Source of the DNA: Salinisphaera sp.
GTDB taxonomy: Bacteria > Pseudomonadota > Gammaproteobacteria > Nevskiales > Salinisphaeraceae
Length of the DNA stretch: 64,000 nt
Direction: 5' to 3'
NCBI RefSeq assembly: GCF_002729955.1
Contig: NZ_PBYA01000016.1
Location: 32,000-95,999, forward strand
Shown: positions 33,880 through 41,430 of the stretch, piece by piece
Layout of the letters: each line of letters starts with the position of its first letter
Numbering within the stretch: position 1 is the first letter of the stretch
Made by a program: the position numbers and the translations under genes
Notes under the pieces: model-generated
What the model was told of the DNA's origin: nothing
What the model saw: only the letters and a program-made list of their open reading frames with translations
The model's database searches: none

Positions 33880-35112
33880 ATGACCGATACGCTCATCAAG
33901 GTCGATCTCGACACCCCGGCCACCCAGAACGAAAAGGTGCACAACCGCTGGCATCCGGATATCCCCATGGCCTGCTGGGTGAACCCGGGCGACGACTTCA
34001 TCCTCGAAACCTACGACTGGACGGCGGGCGCGATCGCCAACGACGACGACGCCTCGGACGTGCGCGACGTGGATCTGTCGACGGTGCATTACCTGTCGGG
34101 CCCGGTGGGCGTGAAAGGCGCCGAGGCCGGCGATCTGCTGGTGGTCGATATTCTCGATATCGGCGCCCTGCCCGGCGCGGAATGGGGCTTCAACGGCTTC
34201 TTCTCCAAGCAGAACGGCGGCGGCTTTCTCACCGAACATTTCCCGCATGCCCAGAAATCTATCTGGGATTTTCACGGCCTGTACACCACCTCACGGCACG
34301 TACCGGGCGTGAATTTCGCCGGGCTGATTCATCCCGGCCTGATCGGCTGCCTGCCCAGCCAGGACCTGCTCGATACCTGGAACAGCCGCGAGGCCGATCT
34401 GATCGCCACCGATCCCGATCGCGTGCCGCCGCTGGCCAACCCGCCGGTGGCCGATACCGCCCATATGGGCGCGCTCAGCGGTGACGCCCGCGACAAGGCT
34501 GCGGCCGAAGGCGCGCGTACCGTGCCGCCGCGCGAGCACGGCGGCAACTGCGATATCAAGGACCTGTCACGCGGCTCCAAGGTGTATTTCCCGGTCTATG
34601 TCGACGGCGCAGGCCTGTCGGTGGGCGATCTGCACTTCAGCCAGGGCGACGGTGAAATCACCTTCTGTGGCGCCATCGAAATGGCCGGCGGCTGGGTGCA
34701 TATGAAGGTGGAACTGATCAAGGACGGCATGAAGAAGTACGGGATCAAGAACCCCATCTTCAAACCCAGCCCGATCGTGCCGACCTACAACGACTACCTC
34801 ATCTTCGAAGGCATTTCGGTGGATGAGTCCGGCAAGCAGCATTATCTGGATGCCAACGTCGCCTATCGCCAGGCCTGTCTGAACGCGATCGAATACCTGA
34901 AGAAGTTCGGCTATTCCGGCGCCCAGGCCTACTCGATTCTGGGCGTGGCCCCGGTCCAGGGTCATTTGAGCGGCGTGGTGGATATTCCGAACTCCTGTGC
35001 GACGCTCTGGATTCCCTCGGAAATCTTCGACTTCGACATCATGCCCGGCGCCGACGGCCCCACGAAGTTCCTCGACGGTAGCGTCGATATGCCCATCGCC
35101 TACGACCAGTAG
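33880..35112 (+). CDS. fmdA: Formamidase
   Basis: 410 residues of the FmdA/AmdA acetamidase-formamidase family, a metal-dependent fold unrelated to AmiE. It hydrolyses formamide to formate and ammonia. Key segments are MACWVNPGDDFILETYDWT, VHYLSGPVGVKGAEAGDLLVVDILDIG, REHGGNCDIKDLSRGSKVYFPVYV, LHFSQGDGEITFCGAIEMAG and QAYSILGVAPVQGHLSGVVDIPN. Length and motifs fit the intact enzyme (about 405-410 residues). GTAGGAG lies before the ATG. fmdB follows 10 bp downstream and the shared inverted repeat lies upstream, so it is probably induced with the transporter. Confidence 0.94.
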   Translation: MTDTLIKVDLDTPATQNEKVHNRWHPDIPMACWVNPGDDFILETYDWTAGAIANDDDASDVRDVDLSTVHYLSGPVGVKGAEAGDLLVVDILDIGALPGAEWGFNGFFSKQNGGGFLTEHFPHAQKSIWDFHGLYTTSRHVPGVNFAGLIHPGLIGCLPSQDLLDTWNSREADLIATDPDRVPPLANPPVADTAHMGALSGDARDKAAAEGARTVPPREHGGNCDIKDLSRGSKVYFPVYVDGAGLSVGDLHFSQGDGEITFCGAIEMAGGWVHMKVELIKDGMKKYGIKNPIFKPSPIVPTYNDYLIFEGISVDESGKQHYLDANVAYRQACLNAIEYLKKFGYSGAQAYSILGVAPVQGHLSGVVDIPNSCATLWIPSEIFDFDIMPGADGPTKFLDGSVDMPIAYDQ

Positions 35113-35122
35113 GAGGTTTGTC

Positions 35123-35461
35123 ATGCCGATGTACGAATACGCCTGTCGCGACTGCGGCACCTTCAGCGCCATGCGCCGCATGGCCGAATGCAGCCAGCCG
35201 ACCGACTGCCCCGACTGCGGGGCGGCATCGGCCCGCATCATTTCGGCGCCGCGTCTTTCGCTGATCTCCAGCCATGCCCGTGTGGCTCACGAGACCAACG
35301 AACGCAGCGCCGACCGGCCGCATACGTCCAAGACCTACGACAAGCGCCATCCGGCGGGCTGTGGCTGCTGTTCGAGCAGCAGCCGCAAGGCCAGCAGCAC
35401 GGGTGCTGCACCCGCGATCAAGACCAAGACCGGCCCGCGGCCCTGGATGATCAGTCACTAG
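35123..35461 (+). CDS. fmdB: FmdB-type zinc-ribbon protein
   Basis: 112 residues. The N-terminal zinc ribbon reads [17 protein letters not shown] then [15 protein letters not shown], giving two CxxC pairs. The rest is polar with a cluster GCGCCSSSS of additional cysteines and a basic tail. FmdB proteins are encoded beside formamidase genes in Methylophilus and many proteobacteria and are thought to regulate them, though the mechanism is not established. AGGAGG precedes ATG 35123. Confidence 0.9.
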   Translation: MPMYEYACRDCGTFSAMRRMAECSQPTDCPDCGAASARIISAPRLSLISSHARVAHETNERSADRPHTSKTYDKRHPAGCGCCSSSSRKASSTGAAPAIKTKTGPRPWMISH

Positions 35462-35534
35462 CGGCCACGCGCCACAACGATTGCTCCCGGCGGCGTCGAC
35501 CGTTTTCGAACGGCGGCGTCGCCACCTATCACCG

Positions 35535-35555
35535 CGTACCGGCGCTGCCGGTACG
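35535..35555 (+). other. Intercistronic hairpin between fmdB and amiE
   Basis: A 9-bp perfect stem, CGTACCGGC (35535-35543) and its complement (35547-35555), with a GCT loop, placed just before the amiE ribosome-binding site. It is one of several such hairpins at gene junctions in this island. Confidence 0.55.
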
Positions 35556-35570
35556 ACAGCCGGAGACAGC

Positions 35571-36617
35571 ATGCGACACGGAGATATTTCCAGCAGCGCC
35601 GATACCGTCGGCGTGGCCGTGGTCAACTACAAGATGCCGCGCCTGCACAGCCGGGCCGACGTACTCGACAACGCGAAGAAGATCGCGGACATGATCCAGG
35701 GCATGAAGATCGGCCTGCCCGGCATGGATCTCGTGGTGTTTCCCGAGTACAGCACGATGGGGATCATGTACGACCCGGACGAAATGATGGACACGGCCGC
35801 CACCATTCCCGGCGACGAAACGGCCGTCTTTTCCGAAGCCTGCCGCCAGGCCAACACCTGGGGCGTGTTCTCGATTACCGGCGAGCGCCACGAGAACCAC
35901 CCCAACAAGGCGCCCTACAACACGCTGATTCTGATCGACAACCACGGCGAGATCGTCCAGAAATACCGCAAGTGCATTCCCTGGTGCCCGATCGAGGGCT
36001 GGTATCCGGGCGACCGCACTTATGTGGTCGAGGGGCCCAAGGGCCTCAAGATCAGCCTGATCATCTGCGACGACGGCAACTATCCTGAAATCTGGCGTGA
36101 TTGCGCCATGAAGGGCGCCGAGCTGATCGTGCGCTGCCAGGGCTATATGTACCCGGCCAAGGAACAGCAGGTGATGATGTCCAAGTGCATGGCCTGGGCC
36201 AACAACTGCTATGTGGCCGTGGCCAACGCCGCCGGCTTCGACGGCGTCTACTCCTATTTCGGCCATTCGTCGGTGATCGGCTTCGATGGCCGTACGCTGG
36301 GCGAATGCGGTACCGAGGAAAACGGTATCCAGTATGCCCAGCTGTCGGTGTCGGCGATTCGCGATGCCCGCGCCAACGACCAGTCCCAGAATCATCTGTT
36401 CAAGCTGCTGCACCGTGGCTACAGCGGCACGAACGATTCCGGCGAAGGCGACAAGGGCGTGGCCGACTGCCCGTTCGAGTTCTATCGCACCTGGGTGATG
36501 GATGCGAAAAAAGCCCAGGAAGACGTGGAGGCGATGACCCGCAGCACCGCGACCACCGCGGACTGCCCGGTGGGCAATCTTTCGCACCCACAGGTCGAAA
36601 AAGAAGCCGGCGCCTGA
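35571..36617 (+). CDS. amiE: Aliphatic amidase
   Basis: 348 residues, against 346 for Pseudomonas AmiE. The nitrilase-fold catalytic triad is visible: Glu in [11 protein letters not shown], Lys in [19 protein letters not shown], and Cys in [23 protein letters not shown]. It hydrolyses acetamide, propionamide and related short amides to the acid and ammonia in the cytoplasm. ATG 35571 was chosen because MRHGDISSS is the family start; the frame is open 30 codons further up. It follows fmdB and precedes amiB, so this locus carries two unrelated amidases. The close relative AmiF (formamidase) has a similar fold, but the length and the C-terminus favour AmiE. Confidence 0.93.
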   Translation: MRHGDISSSADTVGVAVVNYKMPRLHSRADVLDNAKKIADMIQGMKIGLPGMDLVVFPEYSTMGIMYDPDEMMDTAATIPGDETAVFSEACRQANTWGVFSITGERHENHPNKAPYNTLILIDNHGEIVQKYRKCIPWCPIEGWYPGDRTYVVEGPKGLKISLIICDDGNYPEIWRDCAMKGAELIVRCQGYMYPAKEQQVMMSKCMAWANNCYVAVANAAGFDGVYSYFGHSSVIGFDGRTLGECGTEENGIQYAQLSVSAIRDARANDQSQNHLFKLLHRGYSGTNDSGEGDKGVADCPFEFYRTWVMDAKKAQEDVEAMTRSTATTADCPVGNLSHPQVEKEAGA

Positions 36618-36631
36618 GTCGCGGCCAGCCT

Positions 36632-36661
36632 GACGTACCGGGGTGAACACCTCGGTACGTC
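36632..36661 (+). other. Intercistronic hairpin between amiE and amiB
   Basis: A stem of 13-14 bp (36632-36645 with 36648-36661, one G-U pair) closing on a GAAC loop. The ends read GACGTACCG and CGGTACGTC, the reverse orientation of the TACGTC-N4-GACGTA operator. I take it as an RNA structure rather than an operator. Confidence 0.6.
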
Positions 36662-36682
36662 GGCCAGAACACGAGAGGCGTC

Positions 36683-37774
36683 ATGCCGTTCATCAATGAC
36701 ATGCTCGCCGAGCGCCAGGGCACCTCCGCGTCGGGTGCGCGTGACACGCACGACCACGCCCCCAACCGCAGCTCGCGTTTCCATTTCGATCCTTACGCGG
36801 TCATGCAGCGGCTGAGCGAGCGTATCGTCGGCCAGCGCGAGGCGCTGGGTAGCCTCGAAGCCACGCTCAAGATCATCAAGGCCGATATCGGCGACCCGGG
36901 CCGCCCGCTGCACGTGGGGCTGCTGCTCGGGCCGACCGGCGTGGGCAAGACCGAACTCGTACGCGTACTCGCCGAGGCAATTCACGGCCGCCGGGACGCG
37001 TTGTGTCGTATCGACATGAACACGCTGGCCCAGGAACATTACGCCGCCGCGCTCACCGGCGCGCCACCGGGCTATGTCGGCAGCAAAGAAGGCACCACCC
37101 TGCTCGACCCCGAACGCATTGCCGGCAGTTTCGGCGCACCGGGGATCGTGCTGTTCGACGAGATCGAGAAAGCGGGCAGCGAAGTCGTCCGTGCGCTGCT
37201 CAACGTCTTCGATAATGGCCAGCTCACTCTCACCTCCGGCGCGAAGACCATCGACTTTCGCAATACGATGATCTTCATGACCAGCAACTGCGGCGCACGC
37301 GAGATCGAGCGCTATCTCGCGACTATCCGCAGCGGCTGGCGGCGCTGGCTGCCGATCTCTGCAGCACGCCAGCGCCGTGGCCTGCACGACCTCGTCGACC
37401 GGGCGCTACTCGAACGATTCGATCCAGAGTTCGTCAATCGCATCGACACGATCAGCCTGTTCAACTGGATCGAACAGGACATGCTCGATGCGCTCATCGA
37501 TATCGAGGTCGACAAGCTCAATACCCGTCTTGCCCGCATCGGCCGACGCGCCGAACTCGACCCCGCCGCCCGAGCGGTACTGCGCAAGGCCGGCTTCGAC
37601 CGCCGCTACGGCGCTCGTGCCATGGGGCGTGCCGTTCGCCGCCATATCGAGTACCCGCTGGCCGAGGCGCTAGCCGATGCCGATCTGAGCAAACGCGACC
37701 CCGCCGATATTCAAACGATGCACAGCATGGTGGATACACGCGGCGATATTCATTTTTTCCTTACGACGCCCTGA
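36683..37774 (+). CDS. amiB: AmiB-type AAA+ ATPase (ClpA/B D2-like), amidase-associated
   Basis: 363 residues, essentially one Clp-type AAA+ module. HFDPYAVMQRLSERIVGQREA opens the domain, Walker A is GPTGVGKTELVRVLAE, TGAPPGYVGSKEGTTLLDPERIAG is the pore-loop region, Walker B is GIVLFDEIEKAG, the sensor is FMTSNCGAREIERY, and a ClpB-D2 small domain follows with FDRRYGARAMGRAVRRHIEYPLAEAL. P. aeruginosa AmiB, encoded next to amiE, has the same size and kinship to ClpA/ClpB. It is presumed to help assemble or maintain the amidase or transporter, but its function is not settled. It lies 65 bp after amiE, with a hairpin between. Confidence 0.85.
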   Translation: MPFINDMLAERQGTSASGARDTHDHAPNRSSRFHFDPYAVMQRLSERIVGQREALGSLEATLKIIKADIGDPGRPLHVGLLLGPTGVGKTELVRVLAEAIHGRRDALCRIDMNTLAQEHYAAALTGAPPGYVGSKEGTTLLDPERIAGSFGAPGIVLFDEIEKAGSEVVRALLNVFDNGQLTLTSGAKTIDFRNTMIFMTSNCGAREIERYLATIRSGWRRWLPISAARQRRGLHDLVDRALLERFDPEFVNRIDTISLFNWIEQDMLDALIDIEVDKLNTRLARIGRRAELDPAARAVLRKAGFDRRYGARAMGRAVRRHIEYPLAEALADADLSKRDPADIQTMHSMVDTRGDIHFFLTTP

Positions 37775-37914
37775 TACCGCCAATCAGCGTCGCTCTCGCC
37801 TTTTTGCGTATCGCACTGGGCGGGCGGTCGCCCATACCGCTATCAAATGGCTGTGCTTGAATCTCGGGGGCCGGCACGCCCCGGCGCAATGCCGACATTC
37901 GCGTCGCATTGGAA

Positions 37915-37930
37915 TACGTCGTTCGACTTA
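37915..37930. promoter_or_regulatory. Inverted repeat TACGTC-N4-GACTTA before the barrel gene
   Basis: The third copy of the island's operator, with one mismatch in the right arm. A -10-like ATTAAT (37952-37957) lies 32 bp from the centre, the same geometry as at urtA and fmdA, and the barrel-protein start is 120 bp downstream of the site. No terminator with a T-run is visible between amiB and this point. Confidence 0.5.
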
Positions 37931-38049
37931 GCGATGCAGCCCTAAATTACGATTAATCAACCGCTTAATGGCGCGTTTCGTGCTGCGTTGACCCTGAAAC
38001 ATACGTTTCTTCGATTTTTCGCAAGAAAACCATCCATCAGGGAGAAAAG

Positions 38050-38955
38050 ATGATCACGACACGCACATCCGCCACCGTTTGGGGCACGGCCCTGCTCCTT
38101 TGCGGCGCAAGCCCATGGGCGTTCGCCCAGCTGGACGAGAACGCGCTGGACGCGGCGCCGAACAGCGATTCGCCGCCCGAGATGCAGCAGCAGTCCGCCC
38201 AGCCGCAAGGCGCCGACAAGATCTACGGCTCCGTGGGCGTCGACTACGCCTCGCATTTCGTCTCCTACGGCGGGGACGTCTGGGGCGGCGGCAACGACTT
38301 CTATGGTTCACAGTCGACCACCTTCGCCTATATCGATCTTGGCGCGGACCTGCCGAACGGTTTCGCGCTCACCTTCGGCGCCTGGAGCGATATCAACAAC
38401 AACACCGATGAACAAACCATCGGCGGCAACATCCAGGAAATCGACGTCTATGGCGGTCTGACCTATACCACCGGCGCGGTCACGCTGGGTGCGATCTATC
38501 AGCAGTGGTACTACGGAGGCGATACCGAGCGCGTGCTCGACCTGAGCATCGGCTACGACGACAGCGGCCTCTGGGGCGGCGATTTCGCGCTCAACCCGAG
38601 TTTCCTGACCCATATCCGCGTCAATGGCCAGGAAGGTCAGGACGACGGCGCGGTATTCGTCGCGGCCATCGAACCGGCTTTCACCCTGGTCGACAGCCCC
38701 ACGACGCCGGTCACCCTGTCCATACCGACCAGCGTCGGTTTCATGACCGATGATTTCCAGGGCGGCGACAGCGGCTTTGGCTATGCATCGATCGGTGCCA
38801 CCGCCAGCATCGGGCTCGACTTCGTGCCGGCCGGCTACGGCGACTGGTCGCTCGCGTTCAATACCACCTACTACCACACCGATGAAGACGTGATCCCGGG
38901 CAATCCGGAAGACGATTTCCTCACCGGTACGATCAGTATCGGCATGGCGTTTTAA
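38050..38955 (+). CDS. Outer-membrane beta-barrel protein (TorF/FmdC-like putative porin)
   Basis: 301 residues. A signal peptide (TVWGTALLLCGASPWAFA, cut before QLDEN) is followed by a Gln/Pro/Ser-rich linker and then alternating amphipathic strands such as IYGSVGVDYASHFVSYGGDVWGG, FAYIDLGADLPNG and LTGTISIGMAF. The terminal phenylalanine is the usual barrel-assembly signal. Methylophilus encodes a predicted amide-induced porin, FmdC, with its formamidase genes, and this protein occupies an equivalent place. CAGGGAGAAAAG gives a strong ribosome-binding site. The shared inverted repeat upstream suggests co-induction with the transporter. The barrel call is firm; amide permeability is inference. 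Confidence 0.8.
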   Translation: MITTRTSATVWGTALLLCGASPWAFAQLDENALDAAPNSDSPPEMQQQSAQPQGADKIYGSVGVDYASHFVSYGGDVWGGGNDFYGSQSTTFAYIDLGADLPNGFALTFGAWSDINNNTDEQTIGGNIQEIDVYGGLTYTTGAVTLGAIYQQWYYGGDTERVLDLSIGYDDSGLWGGDFALNPSFLTHIRVNGQEGQDDGAVFVAAIEPAFTLVDSPTTPVTLSIPTSVGFMTDDFQGGDSGFGYASIGATASIGLDFVPAGYGDWSLAFNTTYYHTDEDVIPGNPEDDFLTGTISIGMAF

Positions 38956-38968
38956 ACCTCGTCAGTTT

Positions 38969-39001
38969 GTATACAGCCGGTCTTCGCGGCCGGCTGTATA
39001 C
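38969..39001. other. Strong hairpin downstream of the barrel gene
   Basis: A perfect 12-bp stem, GTATACAGCCGG (38969-38980) and its complement (38990-39001), with a 9-nt loop and no T-run on either side. It may define the 3' end of the barrel mRNA. The remainder of the 339-bp gap to the next gene contains a second small hairpin, GATGGCC-AACG-GGCCATC at 39256-39273, just upstream of that gene's ribosome-binding site. Confidence 0.6.
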
Positions 39002-39294
39002 GCGTTGCGCAACCCCCTCTTGTGCCCGCGCACAGGCGCACAGTGCTGCCCCTCTGGGCATTCAGGCGCCGTTTCCTCTGCCGATACATCGCTGTAACAA
39101 TGCCCGACGCGCCCCGAGCGCGCAGGTGCGCTGTGTTAACGTCCACTCTTTGATTTTCAGCGGGCATACCACCGGTTGACGACGTTCGACCGTCGGCAAG
39201 GCGTCCAAAGACACGCGAACCGTGCGCGAAAACGATGCGAGCGGGTGCCCGAATTGATGGCCAACGGGCCATCGGGTTCACTGGAGGGCAAACC

Positions 39295-41280
39295 ATGGCC
39301 CAAGTCACAGTGGGCGGCCTGAGCGATCCGGCCCGCCTAGCAACGGATTTCGAACAGGTTCTGGAACGCCTGGAGGCCGCACGCTCGTTCGGCAAGGCGA
39401 TGCAGCAGCAGCAGTTGCTGGCACGCGCACAGAAGCTGCTGCGCACCCCCGAGGGCGTTGCCCACCTCTATGGCTATGCGCAGCGCTTCGATGCCGCAGG
39501 CGTGTTCGCCAACGGCGATTGGGAACAGCCCGAAGCCCTGCAGCCGGCGCTGGTCAGCACCACTCTGCGGGCCGGCGGTATCAACGCCACGCTGGAATGC
39601 CTGAGCGAACTGCGTATGCTGGCCATCGCCGAGCATGCGATTGAATCGCCCGGAATGACGGCTGAGGAAGCACGCCGCTTTCTTCAGCAGATCATGGCCA
39701 GCAATCTCGACCTGCTGTTCCCGGTGGCCACCGAGGAAACACGCGAAGCCGATCCGGCGGCGGCTGAACGGGTCAAGAACCTGTTCGAGTTCATCCTCGA
39801 CCGGCTGGGCGCCGCGGCGATTCTGGACGCGCTCGTGCACGAGGCCGAGCGCGTGCTCCTGCAGCGCCCGATCATGGTTCAGCGCGTGGAGGCCCTGCTG
39901 CGCGCCGCCGATCGTGCCACCACCGAGCTTGCCGACGACGATCCCTCCGTCTCGCGCGCTCGCGAATGGATGCACGCGCTCAACGGGCCGACACCGCTCT
40001 CCCGAATCGGCAGCCGTGAAGACTACGCCGCAGCGCTCACCGAGCTCGACATCAACGCCCTCGCCGAAGAAGCCCACAACTTCGGCCAGGCGATGGCGCG
40101 GACCGGCCTGGTATCGGCCCAGCACGCAGACCTGCTGCGGCATCTGGTCGATAACGCGCCCGAACTGGTCGGCCCGGCGCTGGCGCTCAACGCGGTCGGC
40201 AAGGTCAGCCTCGGTGCCCATCAGACGCTCATATCCGACATCATCCGGTTCGCGATCTGGCGCGAAACGGCGCGCTCCATCTATGGCCTGTCGAAGCTGC
40301 TCGAACAGGGCATGACCTTTATCCGGCCGGTGCTGCCGGGGCTGCGCCGTCTGATGGTGCTGGCCATCCACCCGACCGTGTCCGAAAACCTGCGGGCCGC
40401 CAGCGAATGGCAGGACCCGCCCGATGCCAACGTGCTGCTGCTCGCCGGTACCTTGTCGGTCCTCGGGCAGCCGCGTGGTGTGGATCAGGGGCATAACCCG
40501 ACCTGCCAGGCAGCACGCGCGATCAGCCTGTGGGCCCAGAACGATGTCGGCTACCTGCTGGAACTGATTGCCTTCGGCGCCCGGGAGAACGAACTGCTCA
40601 TGCAGTTCGAGGGCAAGACGATCCGTTCCAGCGAACTGTCGTTCGGGCTGGCGACCACGCTACATACCGAGTTGGATCCGGTTTCGCTGCTTCTGACCCC
40701 GCATCTCGACCGTATCTACATGGAAATGAGCCGGCTCACCATCGGCCGGACCGGCGACGGTCATCGCTGGGTGAACCCCGAACTGCACGGCTGGTGGGTG
40801 CATCGCGGCTTTGGCGAACTGCTCGATACCGCGACCGGCAACGTCCGCGGTTTCGATGCCTTCATCCGCGATTTCTATGCTTCCTACCATCCGCTCTACA
40901 ACGGCGGCCGTGATCTGGTCTATGCCCAGCCCTGCGGTATCGCCACGACGAACTTCAACGCCGATCTGGTGGGCTGGCATGCGCTGTCGATCCAGCGGGT
41001 CGCCTACGACCCGGCCGGCGAATGGCGGGTCTATTTCTTCAACCCGAACCGTGACAAGGGCCAGAACTGGGGCCAGGACATCGTGACCTCGACCCATAGC
41101 CACGGCGAGCTGGAAGGCGAATCCTCGCTACCGTTCGAACAGTTCGCCTCGCGGCTGTATGTCTACCACTACAAGAGCCGGGAAATCGGCGACGCCAGCG
41201 CCGTACCCGACGAGGCGGTGGCCCGTATCCGTGCCCTGGTCGCCGAAGGCTGGGCCTCGGATCGAACCTGGGACGACTGA
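39295..41280 (+). CDS. Uncharacterised protein with a papain-like C-terminal domain
   Basis: 661 residues from ATG 39295, preceded by GGAGGG. Residues 1-~380 are predicted helical and rich in Ala, Leu, Glu and Arg, with no motif I know. The second half holds DQGHNPTCQAARAISLW (Q398 and C404, the papain spacing of oxyanion Gln and nucleophile Cys), then LVGWHALSIQRVAYD (H562) and WRVYFFNPNRDKGQNWG (N583 or N585). Cys, His and Asn in this order fit a papain/C39-like catalytic triad. There is no signal peptide. The gene stands alone, converges with the ATP-grasp gene and shares its bidirectional terminator. I do not recognise the family; peptidase activity is inferred from the motif only. Confidence 0.7.
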   Translation: MAQVTVGGLSDPARLATDFEQVLERLEAARSFGKAMQQQQLLARAQKLLRTPEGVAHLYGYAQRFDAAGVFANGDWEQPEALQPALVSTTLRAGGINATLECLSELRMLAIAEHAIESPGMTAEEARRFLQQIMASNLDLLFPVATEETREADPAAAERVKNLFEFILDRLGAAAILDALVHEAERVLLQRPIMVQRVEALLRAADRATTELADDDPSVSRAREWMHALNGPTPLSRIGSREDYAAALTELDINALAEEAHNFGQAMARTGLVSAQHADLLRHLVDNAPELVGPALALNAVGKVSLGAHQTLISDIIRFAIWRETARSIYGLSKLLEQGMTFIRPVLPGLRRLMVLAIHPTVSENLRAASEWQDPPDANVLLLAGTLSVLGQPRGVDQGHNPTCQAARAISLWAQNDVGYLLELIAFGARENELLMQFEGKTIRSSELSFGLATTLHTELDPVSLLLTPHLDRIYMEMSRLTIGRTGDGHRWVNPELHGWWVHRGFGELLDTATGNVRGFDAFIRDFYASYHPLYNGGRDLVYAQPCGIATTNFNADLVGWHALSIQRVAYDPAGEWRVYFFNPNRDKGQNWGQDIVTSTHSHGELEGESSLPFEQFASRLYVYHYKSREIGDASAVPDEAVARIRALVAEGWASDRTWDD

Positions 41281-41360
41281 GCGGGGCAGCCGCGAAAAAG
41301 GCGGCGCCGGGCGGCAGGCCCGGCCGGAACGCCGCCTTTCGCGATCGAGCCCACAAAAAA

Positions 41361-41393
41361 GGCCGCATCGGCAATACCGATGCGGCCTTTTTT
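41361..41393. terminator. Bidirectional rho-independent terminator
   Basis: A perfect 11-bp stem, GGCCGCATCGG (41361-41371) and its complement (41377-41387), with a CAATA loop. It is flanked by AAAAAA on the left (41355-41360) and TTTTTT on the right (41388-41393), so it works for both converging genes. It is the clearest terminator in the window. Confidence 0.95.
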
Positions 41394-41430
41394 CGTTGGC
41401 GACGCAGTCGCCGCCACGAACTAGACAAGA

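Noticed and set aside
36632..36661. GACGTA...TACGTC at the amiE-amiB junction as another operator copy
   Set aside because: The half-sites point the opposite way, and the long stem is better explained as an RNA hairpin.
38969..39001. Rho-independent terminator after the barrel gene
   Set aside because: The stem is strong but no T-run follows, so I list it only as a hairpin.
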